Shown here: one piece after another, positions 51,445 to 63,184 of the stretch | Numbering within the stretch: position 1 is the stretch's first letter | How the letters are laid out: each line of letters begins with the position of its first letter | Origin: Zoroaster sp. YZ-2022 | Taxonomy: Eukaryota; Echinodermata; Asteroidea; Forcipulatida; Zoroasteridae | Reading direction: 5' to 3' | Assembly (NCBI GenBank): GCA_029582265.1 | Contig: CM055823.1 | Coordinates: 11,101,716-11,165,715, forward strand | DNA length: 64,000 nt | Position numbers and translations under genes: made by a program | Notes under the pieces: model-generated | Database searches by the model: none | What the model saw: the letters and a program-made list of their open reading frames with translations, nothing else | What the model was told of the DNA's origin: nothing

Positions 51445-53958
51445 GTATGTATTGAATGAGTGGCTTTAAGCAAATATCAATAAGGCAAAAAAAGTTTCCT
51501 GTTTCTGGTCATTGGTCGGCTTCAAAATCGATGTGGTTACTTAATTTTTTTTTGTGGGGGGTTAATCTTAATTTGGGGGGGCCAACAGTGAAATACGTGA
51601 TACATGTATATGCAACGACCAAATGTCCCATATACAAAGTATGGTGGCTACTAGAGGCCATACAAAGTATGGTGGCTAATAGAGGCCTCACAGATCAGGC
51701 AAACATTCATATGTATGCGTATGTGAAAAAAAAATTGTTTAAAACACTTGCAACAGAATTGCAATCGTTTCAGCAAATTTTGCTGCAATTGAACATCGTT
51801 TCATAGCAAACAAAAATTAAAATTAAAAATGTAGATGCACAGGTCTGAGGTGATGTGCACAGTGATCAAAAACCAGACTTTTGTTTAGGGTTTAATTGTC
51901 TTGTCAACATTTTATGAGAGGTTATGTCACAAAGAAACCAGTCATTTTTTTGTTCTCAACCCAAGGGGAAATACTGTAAAAAGTTTTTTGTTAGAACCCT
52001 AAGGTCTACTGGGGGGGGGGGGGGGGGGTGGAAACAAATGGACCCTTTTTTACATATGCAACAATGCTGATATTTGAGGGTCTTTTGTGCTCAGATAGGG
52101 GATTATGTAGACCCCAAGGCCCGGGCAAGGCCTGGGCTTGGCCAGTCTTCTCAAAGGCTTGGTAGTACCAAGACTTTGGCCCTCCTCCCTAAGTTTCCTT
52201 AAATTGTCACGGAGGAGCGGCAGAATTAAAACAAAAATGTAACCCCTGAAAGTTTTTGCTTGTACAATATTTGAACCCTAACCACCCCAAATCCATCCAA
52301 ATCCTCTAAGGGGCACTTTTTTGGAAAAATTCAGCAATTTCAGAAACTGGTATATATTTGCATTTTGCAAGTTGTACTACACGTCCTTTAGGTTGGTAAG
52401 CAGTTTCCAATGGCTAATTCTCTATTTGTTCTATTTTTATTGATAAAGTCTTCCCCTTGCTTCCCCCGAGGCTACTTACCTGGGTGGAGACTATTGTCCA
52501 ATCAGAATTGGTGTCTTGTGTGATGAAATTTAATCTTTTTTTGACATTTTTTCTTTTATGTTTCCATGACAGCATGCATACAGTTTATGGATGCCGAGTT
52601 TCCGGGTAAATTTAGTTGGCCCAAGAATACCCTCTTAATTGGTTCCCAGAACTGTTACATCGTCATACGCACCCACCCAGCACTCAATTCCATCGTATCC
52701 TCCTGAGATTTGAAAACTTAGTTTTGAGCCTAAAGGACTGCGATACCTATATAAAGGTTTGTGTTGGGTAGGAAAAAGTTAACAAATTTGTTATTGTTTG
52801 TTTGTTAGTTCGTTTATTCAGGTCAAAGCCACCAATGTGCAGGTCTGTGATTTTCCCGTTTTCAGGATTTTTGACAAATCTCCCTTTGCCTCAAAATTTT
52901 CTTGAAAGAGAAGTAGCCACCAAGGAAAGAAAAAGTAGCCTCTAGGGGACCGTACTCAAGTTCCCTCAGCCTTATGTTCCCTCAGCCCTATGTTCCCTCA
53001 TCCCAAAATAGACCCTATGTTCCCTCAGCCCTATGTTCCCTCATCCCAAAATAGACCCTAGGTCTATTTTGGGATGAGGAACATAGGGTTGAGGGAACAT
53101 AGGGTTGAGGGAACATAGGGCCTAATTTGGATTTAAAAAAAATGTTAGGCATTGAGGGAACATAGGGCTGAGGGAACATAGGGCTGAGGGAACATAGGCA
53201 TGACCCCGCCTCTAGTTTCTTGTTAGTGGGGATGTGGAGATTCTGTAAATCCTCCACAGTTAAACATCCGGAAGGTTCAGGGGACTTTGTCCTCGAGACC
53301 AAAGGGAGACCGAGGCCTGCTACCCATTTGTCAGGATTTTTTTTTTTTACTTTTGTTAAATCACATCACTGAATGTGGGTTTCTTTGAGAAAATTGTTTG
53401 CCAGTAAGTGTGTAACAATTCACTGATGCATTGATTATTGCGATACCAAAATGCTGCAATACACATCACGATCAAAAACTGTATCGCGATACTGATTTTT
53501 CCCCACAAATATTTCATCAAAATATAACAAAATACTGAATGTTATCCAAACCAAATTTTGTTTAAAAATATTAGCACTTCATACCTGACATTTAGACCAC
53601 AAAAGTCAGTGAAGTTTACCCTGACAAAAATGCCTTTTGCCGTCTTAAAAAATGCTGATGATAAAATCTGTTTTACTGTGTGTAAGTCTCTGTACAACAT
53701 TGGGTAATTCACAACATTATTGACATTTTTTTAAAGCATTTTTAGTATTCACGATACGTATCATGATATATATCGTATCGTGTAAGTGTTATCGGTACAT
53801 CATTTTAATATCAAAAGTCTGGCTTTAATGTCATCAATTCCTAGCTTATTAACTCATTATCCATGCTCTGGGAACTTATTTTTAAGTTGTTTACTTCCAT
53901 TCAGAAACTGAAAAATGTTCTAGTTGAATGTAATTTTTATTTATTTTGTCTGGGACAG
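51445..53958. other. intron-like DNA
   Basis: No coding feature. Holds an 18-G run (52011-52028), a partial MITE (about 52075-52195) and the palindromic repeat at 52965-53205. Confidence 0.5.
52965..53205. repeat. minisatellite folded into a palindrome
   Basis: Direct words TATGTTCCCTCAGCCC on the left, and their inverse (GGGCTGAGGGAACATA) on the right. The arms 53033-53057 and 53061-53085 are almost perfect inverse copies around a three-base centre (CTA). Confidence 0.85.
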
Positions 53959-54046
53959 GTTATCTTACAATTCGTCAGTGGACCTGGTTCCAGCCAACAT
54001 ACCGTCAATGGTTTCTTTTCCAGTGAGCCCTGTCGCCATCTTACAG
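53959..54046 (+). CDS. CUB-gene exon
   Basis: 88-nt exon, acceptor CTGGGACAG, donor GTAACT. Frame: VILQFVSGPGSSQHTVNGFFSSEPCRHLT. The start resembles the end of a CUB domain or a linker. Ends in phase 1 and joins the next exon (54815) without a frame change. Confidence 0.5.
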
Positions 54047-54338
54047 GTAACTTTGACATCATTTACGTGATCCAGTTATCCCTTCAAAGTGTTGAGACAC
54101 AGCCATCTTTGCAAATACCATAGTGCGCATGCCCGAAATGATTTTTAGCAATGCATGCTGGTCTAGCTAACGAACAAATATACTGCAAAACTGATCTTAC
54201 CTCCCCAGATATTGTTTATCAGTGTTACAACCACACTGAACAACAATTAGCCATGCTACAAAACTTATCTTACCTCCCCAGATATTGTCTATCAGTGTTA
54301 CAATCACACTGAACAACAATTAGCCATGCTTGGAGTGG

Positions 54339-54690
54339 AGCGTCATGGCCGAGCGGTTTAGTGCATCGGATTTGTGTTCTGATGGCTGACATGTCAGAAT
54401 GTGGGTTAAAATCGTGGCTGCGACTATGGTGCTTGTGTCCTTGAGCAAGACACTTTACCATAATTGCTTCTCTCCACCCAGGGGTAAATGGGTACCTGTG
54501 AGGGCAGAATTTGTTGTTGTGTTTGATTAGTCCTATATGCGCCGAAATGGCAGCAATTGAGCTGTATATTCCCCAGGTAGCTGAGATGGTTTCAGGAATG
54601 ATTTATGAGCCTGATGAGCAGGGGTAATAAAGTAATTGACTTTGAGCATCAGTTTGTTGGATACGTGTGCTAAATAAGTCCACATTATCG
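54339..54690 (+). mobile_element. tRNA-derived SINE
   Basis: Head CATGGCCGAGCGGTTTAGTG, diverged B box, CTTGAGCAAGACACTTTACC, GGGTACCTGTGAGGGCAG and a tail with TTTGAGCATC. Same family as 24485, more diverged. Confidence 0.75.
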
Positions 54691-54814
54691 TTTTAAACAT
54701 AACCATGTGACCAGTTTCAACCAATCAGAATATTTAAAATGTCTGGGACTGACCTCGGTATTAAGGTATCATGTCTGTTACAAATAAAACCTTCCTTTAT
54801 TTAAATCCAAACAG

Positions 54815-55075
54815 CAAGTCAGACTTTTACAGGTACTGACGGATCTTTCACAAGTCCAAACTATCCAGATGACTACCCATCTAACGTTCACATTGACGTT
54901 CAAGGCAAATCCCATGAGGTCGTCTTTGTTAGTTTCACTGATCTAACGTTGGAGAACCCAAGCACTACACCAGTCACCAAGATACGTAAGAGCAGAGAAG
55001 CAGTGTCTGAACATACGCTCTACAAACGGCAGTCAATTCCCAAAATGCAAACGGCTTGTGAATGACTTCATTGAG
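54815..55075 (+). CDS. CUB-domain exon (N-terminal half of the domain)
   Basis: Acceptor AATCCAAACAG; donor GTATAG. Frame: GTDGSFTSPNYPDDYPSNVHIDV, the classic CUB start (G-x-F-x-S-P-N-Y-P-x-x-Y-P), then VVFVSFTDLTLE. Near 54988 one base too many or too few changes the frame; downstream the other frame reads CLNIRSTNGSQFPKC and LVNDFIE to the donor. Extracellular domain of about 110 residues, spread over this exon and 57213. The frame change within an otherwise good exon may be an assembly error. Confidence 0.7.
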
Positions 55076-55825
55076 GTATAGTAGACTTTGTTCCACTGAC
55101 TGACCATCCTTTCACTATGAATAACTTTACCCTGAAAATACCCTGAAAATCATTTTCCATGAATAACAGTTCACCGTATTTCACGGCAATTTCATAGTGT
55201 CTCTTCCTCTTAGATATTGGCAATAATGTTCACTGTGATTTCGCGGAAATTCATGGCACTCTCAAGAATTAATGAGCTGCCCCAAAACTGCCACAAGAAG
55301 TTCATGGCATTTTCACTGCATTTCACGGCGAAGGAATCCCAAGAGTATTTCATGGCGTTGTCACGGTATTGTGTCATGAAATTACTGTGAACTATATATT
55401 TCATGGAAAAACAGATTTTCAGGGTAAAGTGTTTTATTCAGTGTTTTGTGGTCATTGTTCAGTCGTTGTCTTTGTCGTGCAACGAGTAACTGGAGCTTGC
55501 AAAAAAATCAATAACAAGAGTCACTCTCGAGCGTGTGCTGGCAGGGGCACTCTACTTTGATTATTGGTGTCTCACCTTAAAATACAGGCCTTAAATTTCA
55601 TGGAAGCCACTGCCTCCGTTGCCCTGTTCTTAGCCTTATTGGTGCCCCCTTTGAAATATTTACATACCAAATATACTTGTAGATGATTATATATTCATAA
55701 ATGTCCAAAACAGTTGAGACAATCTGATTGGACAAAATGTAATCTGTTGGGGTGTATTAACAGATGGTACAGACATGGCTTATCAAAATCAGAGCAGCGG
55801 GTATGTGCCACCTATTTGCCAGCAG

Positions 55826-56450
55826 TTCTATTTAGCCGACATGTGACATGTATTTGAACCAACCAGAGTGATGAAGGTTGTTTTCCATCATGTTGACTCA
55901 TGTTCTATTTAGCCGACATGTGACATGCATTTGAACCAACCAGAGTGATGAAGGTTGTTTTGCATCATGTTGACTCATGTTCTATTTAGCCGACATGTGA
56001 CATGCATTTGAACCAACCAGAGTGATGAAGGTTGTTTTGCATCATGTTGACTCATGTTCTATTTAGCCGACATGTGACATGCATTTGAACCAACCAGAGT
56101 GATGAAGGTTGTTTTCCATCATGTTGACTCATGTTCTATTTAGCCGACACGTGACATGCATTTGAACCAACCATAGTGATGAAGGTTGTTTTCCGTCATG
56201 CTGACTCATGTTCTATTTAGCCAACATGTGACATGCATTTGAACCAACCAGAGTGATGAAGATTGTTTTGCATCATGTTGACTCATGTTCTATTTAGCTG
56301 ACATGTGGCATGCATTTGAACCAACCAGAGTTATGAAGGTTGTTTTACATCATGTTAACTCATGTTCTATTTAGCCGACATGTGACATGCATTTGAACTA
56401 ACCAGAGTGATGAAGGTTGTTTTGCATCATGTTGACTCATGCTCTTTCAA
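55826..56450. repeat. 77-bp tandem repeat, eight copies
   Basis: Unit starts TTCTATTTAGCCGACATGTG and includes ACCAACCAGAGTGATGAAGG. The last copy is partial and the copies differ by a few bases. Confidence 0.95.
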
Positions 56451-56748
56451 GTGTTTTGTGTTTCCCCAAAATGTGAATTTGCCGTGAATTTCTTTTTGGC
56501 TTCAACAAAAACTACAATTTACATTTTAAAAACGAAATTGATGCCGGTTGGTTTTTACTGCAGGATAATGACCTGTTTTGTGAATGGTCACAGGCAATAA
56601 GGACTTCGCATTCGACTCGGTCCTTATTGCCAGTGACCACGCCCAAAACCTGTAATAAACGATGTTGTATCTTCCCTTAAGGTGGCACACTAAATTTATT
56701 TATGGGGGTTTGAAATTCAGCAAACCTTGATGAACAGGTGACACATTT

Positions 56749-57139
56749 AGGGAGGAGGGTCACACAGTCATGGTAGAGCAAAGCCTTTGAGAAGCCCAGC
56801 CAGGCATAGGTCTATGAGCCTATATAATCTGCTTTCTGCTTGTTATATACCCTACCTGAACACAAAAGACCCTTTACTAATGAATAGATCTCAAATAGCT
56901 CTTATTGTTAACACAAACTCAATTGACACCTTGGCTGTCTTTAGTTCACAACTGCAGCCATTATAATGAGGTCTACTTGGCTGGGCTAGGCCCTCCAGAA
57001 GCTCGGGTTATGTTGATTGGCAGGTACTGTATTGTTACAGGATTAGGACTCACAAAAGACAGATTAGGAGGCCAGGTAGCCCAGGCCTGGCCAGGCTTCT
57101 CAAAGGCTTGGCTGTACCATGACTTTGGCCCTCCTCCCT
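56749..57139. mobile_element. MITE, same family as 49884-50236
   Basis: Ends GGGAGGAGGGTCA...AAGCCTTTGAGAAGCC and GGCTTCTCAAAGGCTTGG...TTTGGCCCTCCTCCC. No coding capacity. Confidence 0.75.
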
Positions 57140-57212
57140 TGATTTTATGAGGTTCTTGTGCGCAATGTTGATGTAAGTTGTTTTCTTCCTTTAATTTTGG
57201 CAACAAATACAG

Positions 57213-57381
57213 ATAACAGATAAGTTGGACACCTCAGGAAATATCAAATATTGTGGCAGCCAGCTGCCATTTGGTTGGTTATCATCTAGCAACGAGGTTG
57301 TCGTAACGTTCATCACAGACGGTAGCGTTGTCAAGAAAGGTTTCCATGCAGAATATCTGTTTATGGGACTCTCGGATAAAG
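57213..57381 (+). CDS. CUB-domain exon (C-terminal half)
   Basis: Acceptor ACAAATACAG, donor GTACTT. Frame: ITDKLDTSGNIKYCGSQLP ... SSSNEVVVTFITDGS ... GFHAEYLFMG. The YCG-x-x-x-P, N-x-V-x-V-x-F-x-TD and GF-A-Y pattern is the second half of a CUB domain. It follows 54815-55075 in phase and ends in phase 1, which fits the exon at 59522. An extracellular protein of the host. Confidence 0.7.
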
Positions 57382-58365
57382 GTACTTTCTCATTAAAAAT
57401 GAGTTCTATATTAAAGGGACAATGTCGTCACGATCAGAGTAGACATTCAACAGGGCATGGAATCGATGTCCTAGTTTAAGATGAACACAGTGACTGAAAA
57501 TTACTGGCTCATGTATGCAGCAGCAACGGTAATATCACCTTATCATGTGGGAATTATTTTCAGTCAGTGAGTTAATCTAAAACATGCATTCCAATTCCAT
57601 GTCCTGTTGATTGTGACGATACTGCCCATTTAACATAATTCCTGAAGCCAGTTTTTTATTGTTATCGCACTTATGGAACATTGAAAAGTATTGTACTTCT
57701 TGGTTGTTCAGATTTTCGAATTTTTACAAATCACAATGTTGTGATTTAAGCAATAAAGGAAAGCAAAACAAATGCTTATAGATTTCACCCCAGCGCTGTT
57801 CACAGCAGATGCCCCAATACCCCAAGCAAAATTTACTTGCATTTTTCAAAACTGCCCAATCACACCTGTGTTATTTACTATGTAGTCCATTTCCCTTGTT
57901 TTATTTGATTACATTAAAATGATCTAAAACGGGTTCATTATAAGTAAGACTAATTGCGGTGACACCATGTGAAATTCTCAATTGAGTAGTAATTACTTCT
58001 GAAAAGAACTGGAGGTACAACTCAACGTTTCGATCAGTATGCTCTGATCGTCTTCAGGGTTCATGATATATATATACACACTTGTAGTGTTTGGTGATTA
58101 GTGAAATTCACTACTTGAGTAATCACACAGCAATTACTCATAAGTACTTGATTAACCCTCCTACTACAGCTGAACTTGAGTGGCAAGTAGCTATAGTGGT
58201 CAAAACCAGTCAACTGCCTGTTTTGATTGTTGACCCAAATGTGCACACAGGGGCATTTTTGACTGGTTTTTACTGTCATTTTCACCACCCTCAACAATAC
58301 AAAACAATACTTTTACCAGTCAAAACGGTCAAGCTCATTTTGACCTGTAAATTTTACTTACTACA
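57382..58365. other. intron-like, no gene seen
   Basis: No feature beyond short AT-rich words. Confidence 0.5.
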
Positions 58366-58815
58366 TGCAAGGTTTGACAGTGTTCTAGTGCACATAGATA
58401 TACTTGGCAAGTATATCAACATTTTGACTGCAAGGTTTGACAGTGTTCTAGTGCACTAGATATACCTTGGCAAGTATATCAACATTTTGACTGCAAGGTT
58501 TGACAGCGTTCTAGTGCACTAGATATACCTTGGCAAGTATATCAACATTTTGACTGCAAGGTTTGACAGTGTTCTAGTGCACTAGATATACCTTGGCAAG
58601 TATATCAACATTTTGACTGCAATTAAGGTTTGACAGTGTTCTAGTGCACTAGATATACCTTGGCAAGTATATCAACATTTTGACTGCAAGGTTTGACAGT
58701 GTTCTAGTGCACTAGATATACCTTGGCAAGTATATCAACATTTTGACTGCAAGGTTTGACAGTGTTCTAGTGCACTAGATATACCTTGGCAAGTATATCA
58801 ACATTTGGACTGATT
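58366..58815. repeat. 63-bp tandem repeat, seven copies
   Basis: Unit GCAAGGTTTGACAGTGTTCT...AGTGCACTAGATATACC...GTATATCAACATTTTGACT. One unit carries a short extra AATTA. Confidence 0.95.
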
Positions 58816-59521
58816 TTGACCCTTGCAGTCATAGAAGGGTTAATGAAGGAAACATGTTACATGTAATTGTGATTGAGAGATATACAAGAGGAATGTTTGT
58901 TTCTTATAGGTCGCTAGGTGGAGCTTTAGAAGTGATGATTGAGGCTGACCTAATCAAGATGGGTTGCAGGTCACTGCTGGCTGTCCTAGAAAAGACTGGC
59001 ATTAAACTGCTTGGTCTCGGACAAGGAGGATACGCTTGAGGTATGTTGGCTTTCTTGTCAAGCTTGTGTGTCCTTTTAAAGGTATATGATGCATTTGATG
59101 AGCATGGATGTTTTTGGACGGCCATTTCTTCACAGGATGAGGTATACATTGCTGATCTAAATCTACAATCTTGTGCAAACCTCATTGGGATATCCCTCTG
59201 TCCACCAGTTAATGTTGCTGTCAGTGTGCTCAAAAGTTTGTTGAGATTGGTGCGCATGAATACATATTTGTGCAACGTGCCGTCCTGTGAGGGTGGTTGA
59301 TTTTAGAATATAAAGATGTATACAAAGACCTGAATTATGTATAAATTTTATGAAAATTATTTCACATGACAATGACAGCCAAGAAGTTTTGAAGAATTGT
59401 TGAATGTTTTTTATTTTGACAAAATTACCTTTTTTTATATAAACGTCACCTAGCACTCCAACCTTGTTATTAACTTGAAATAGTTATTGCATAATTTTAT
59501 AATGATTTTTGTATTTTTCAG

Positions 59522-59667
59522 GCAAATTTGTCAATATTCCACTGGAGATTGACAGCCAAGTAGCTGTCTTTATTCCCAAGACCAATAGACACATCCATCG
59601 TCACTTTCGAGTGGCTCTGTGTCTACGGTGCTCAAGATGGAAAGCTGATAATAATAATAATATGTGA
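59522..59667 (+). CDS. last visible exon of the CUB gene, running into a transposon
   Basis: Acceptor GTATTTTTCAG; phase fits the previous exon. Frame: KFVNIPLEIDSQVAVFIPKTNR, then less typical sequence and an AAT repeat. The stop TGA (59665-59667) belongs to the left TIR of the transposon at 59663. Either the true exon ends earlier or the insertion provides the stop. Confidence 0.45.
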
Positions 59668-61412
59668 CCCGCTCTGAGAAAAGGTGATATATGTCGCAAA
59701 AATTAAAAATTGAGTTTTATATATGGCTGGAAAGCACACAACATAAGCTTTCATTTGGTATATGGTAGAGCTCTGTAGCCCTTACCGTTATGGAAATAAT
59801 TGCGTATTTGCATATTGATAATTTCCATGATGACTGATTTACATAACAGAGAAAACGGCCTTTGAAATGTTTTGCGTCGTTGAAAAATAATGCTGAAAAG
59901 CTCACATTAATTCCACCTAACAACGAACATGTTCCTGTAATGCCATCTGTTTGAAATTTTCGTGGGTGATTTGTTAATATTTTTCCATTGATGTTACAAT
60001 TTTTTAAAGATTTGACTCGTTCAGATCATTAGCTTTAATTAATTTGCATAATCATTAAAATATTGTTGGTGTAAAATAAAGGAATAGTGTACAACTTAGT
60101 ACATTACATACATTTATAAAAGGGGGAAATTACCATGGTGTAGGCTTATGATGGAACTTTGTTTGAATCTGGTACTCTATTAATATTTTATCTTATTGAA
60201 TACATTAAAATTTAATTAAAAAATTATTTAATTAAAAAATTAATTTAAAAGAATTAATTAATTTTTATTTTTTCCCCCGATACCCAAAACTAAATTTTAT
60301 GAGTTAAAAAAATTACTTGAGAAATTCTTACTAAACCCAAACTAAGTAACAAAGACTATTACTCAAAGAAAGAATATCAAGGAAACAAACGCTGGGAACA
60401 TGGGCCGCCGCGGTAAAGCTGGCAACTGCAGTTGAAATCCCCGGCCTTTACGCGGTCGGCATCACTCGTGGGCACCATTACTTTCTCTTTCATCGCCGAA
60501 GGGAACAATGTCCACAACTAACATTGGTTGGTCTGGGGTCAATTGGGTCATTTATTAAATCATTTCACTAACAGTAACATTGTCAATGTCACTGCCGTCA
60601 CTCGATTCAGAGGACTCGTCATCGTCGCCCATGAAATAATCATTCACAAATCCAACGATCTCATTCAATACCGTGAAGGTTGGCATCACGAATTTCGTTT
60701 AATGCATCGGCAAAACAACGATCCTTCGAACACATTATTACGAAGATATACTAAAGAAAATACAAAACTAAAATTGTGGAAAATACGATACTTTGAGAAA
60801 GATTGTAAGCGTTAGTTTCTAATCGAACAGCCACGTAAAACAACGAAGAGTGAAGCATCGCTGCAAGCTAAATTGGCACTAGTGCGCATCGCGGTGAAAG
60901 CCAGTATGGGCGTATTGTCCTATAACGGCCCATGATTTGCTACTACGTCTTCACGAGATCGCGACACCCGTAGCAACAAGGGGTAGTTTGTTTATCAATT
61001 TCTTTTCTTCGTAGCTCATTTGCATCTGACCTATGGCCTAAAGCATAACCAAATTTGGAAATAGTGGATGTCAAGCTATCAGACGATACCAAACTTTCCA
61101 AGGTGGGTATAGAAGAATTTCGTAATTGAAGGGACAAATCATGGCCTTTTGTCCCGCGTAACGTATTCAGTCTAAAACAAAACAAGGCAACAATGCACAC
61201 AAAATGATGGATTTTTTTACTTTATTCATGGAAATAAACATTTCTGTGAATGAAATCTGAAAAAATAGAAATCAAAGATGCAATACAAGACAATACAAGA
61301 CAAAAAAAAAAAATCAAATCTGCAATAATTTTTCACCTTCTCAACGTGGAATGGCCCATTGTGCATTAATGCATAGCGCGACTTATATCACCTTTTCTCA
61401 GAGCGGGTCACA
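59663..61412. mobile_element. 1.75-kb DNA transposon with TIR TGTGACCCGC
   Basis: Ends TGTGACCCGCTCTGAGAAAA and its inverse, flanked by TA on both sides. Inside, the minus strand has a short frame ending in an acidic segment (GDDDESSESSDGSD) at about 60570-60640 and another frame at 60943-61200, perhaps remains of a transposase. No catalytic residues are recognised, so the superfamily is uncertain. Confidence 0.7.
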
Positions 61413-61414
61413 TA

Positions 61415-61765
61415 TGTGGTCTTATATAGCGCACGTATCCACCAACTGAGTGGTGCTCAAGGCGCTTACATTATTACCCCTGGTCACTGGGCCAATATCA
61501 TTCCTATAATCTTTCTCAGCTCCCTGGGGAGTATACAGCCAATGTGCAACCTTTTGGCGCTACAGGGCTAATCAAAACACAATAACCATCTCTACCCTCA
61601 CAGGTACCCATTTATACACCTGGGTGAAGAGAAGCAATTACAGTAAGTGTCTTGCTCAAGGACACAAGTACCACGGTCACCGCCAGGTTTGAACCCACAT
61701 TCTGATGACACAGCCATCAGAACTTGAGTCCAATGCACTTAACCACTTTCGCCATGGCACCACAT
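61415..61765 (-). mobile_element. tRNA-derived SINE, minus strand
   Basis: Inverse of the family at 24485: tail AGCGCCTTGAGCACC, GGGTACCTGTGAGGG, CTTGAGCAAGACACTTACTG, and a diverged tRNA-like head. Directly beside the DNA transposon. Confidence 0.8.
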
Positions 61766-61802
61766 AATCCAGAGAAAAGAACTAAATAACTAAAGGTGCG
61801 GT

Positions 61803-61990
61803 AGATGACCCCCTCCCATCCAACCCCTCCCCATCCAACCCCACTCCCATCCAACCCCACTCCCATCCAACCCCCTCCCATCCAACCCCTCACCCATCCA
61901 GCCCCTCCCATCCAGCCCCTCCCATCCAGCCCCTCCCATCAACCCTCCCATCCAACCCTCCCATCCAACCCTCCCATCCAACCTCCCTCA
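61803..61990. repeat. CCCATCCAACCCCTC minisatellite
   Basis: About 13 units of 11-17 bp. The open frames through it on both strands are artefacts. Confidence 0.95.
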
Positions 61991-62108
61991 ACTGCACCTA
62001 CCCACTAAGTTACTGAAATATAATTTTAAATGACCATAAAATGTTTAAAACAACTAAAACGTCCTTTTAAAAGAAAGTTGACTTTCATTTCTAATTTGTC
62101 AAAATTAT

Positions 62109-62608
62109 NNNNNNNNNNNNNNNNNNNNNNNNNNNNNNNNNNNNNNNNNNNNNNNNNNNNNNNNNNNNNNNNNNNNNNNNNNNNNNNNNNNNNNNNNNNN
62201 NNNNNNNNNNNNNNNNNNNNNNNNNNNNNNNNNNNNNNNNNNNNNNNNNNNNNNNNNNNNNNNNNNNNNNNNNNNNNNNNNNNNNNNNNNNNNNNNNNNN
62301 NNNNNNNNNNNNNNNNNNNNNNNNNNNNNNNNNNNNNNNNNNNNNNNNNNNNNNNNNNNNNNNNNNNNNNNNNNNNNNNNNNNNNNNNNNNNNNNNNNNN
62401 NNNNNNNNNNNNNNNNNNNNNNNNNNNNNNNNNNNNNNNNNNNNNNNNNNNNNNNNNNNNNNNNNNNNNNNNNNNNNNNNNNNNNNNNNNNNNNNNNNNN
62501 NNNNNNNNNNNNNNNNNNNNNNNNNNNNNNNNNNNNNNNNNNNNNNNNNNNNNNNNNNNNNNNNNNNNNNNNNNNNNNNNNNNNNNNNNNNNNNNNNNNN
62601 NNNNNNNN
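62109..62608. other. assembly gap (500 N)
   Basis: Exactly 500 N. Confidence 1.
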
Positions 62609-63184
62609 TGATGTGTAGAATCTAAATAGGGCCTAACTAGTATAGTTTTCCATGATCTGACTCAGTACATTACATGGCCAGCATGTTTATTTATATACAT
62701 CCGCATATACATGAACATTATGTGTACTGTATCATGTGTATATGTACAATGTACGTAGGCCTATGTACAGTATGTGCATACAAAAGCAGGCACGGTAGTC
62801 GCCCACGTTGTGTCAGCACGGAAAAGAAATAATTACACACCAACTTTAATTGACTCAAGAAACTAAAAGAGCTGCCCTCACCTTATGACTACCATAGGGG
62901 TCACTTGATATCACAGCTGTCCACTCTACCTAAGGATTTCGGCATACAAAGTTATATTTTGTCCAAAAGGGTGATTAATAAAGCATGAGAGAACCCCTGT
63001 CGTCGCGTTCGAAAAAAGTCACGTGTGCAAATCTAGCGCTAAATAAATTATATTTGACACTTGACCTCTCAGCAAAAGTAAACAAACGTTTTGAAACGTC
63101 ATCCACCTCTTCAAAGTTCAAAATTTGCATTTTCATTGAGCCAATAGAAACAAAGGTAAAATGCAGAAAGTATGCAAATTAGCC
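62609..63184. other. no gene seen
   Basis: Non-coding; short frames only. Confidence 0.4.

Larger units (their letters stand above)
55076..57212. other. intron with tandem repeat and MITE
   Basis: Non-coding between CUB exons. Holds the 77-bp tandem array (55826-56450) and a MITE (56749-57139). Confidence 0.6.

Noticed and set aside
58366..58815. CRISPR-like regular array
   Set aside because: Direct tandem units without unique spacers, in animal DNA; same for 55826-56450 and 15677-15872.
60943..61200. 85-codon minus-strand frame as host gene
   Set aside because: Inside the TIR-bounded transposon and without recognisable domain.
61717..62008. Glycine/tryptophan-rich and proline-rich frames
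   Set aside because: Products of the CCCATCCAACCCCTC minisatellite.
62030..62611. 193-codon frame
   Set aside because: It consists of an N gap.
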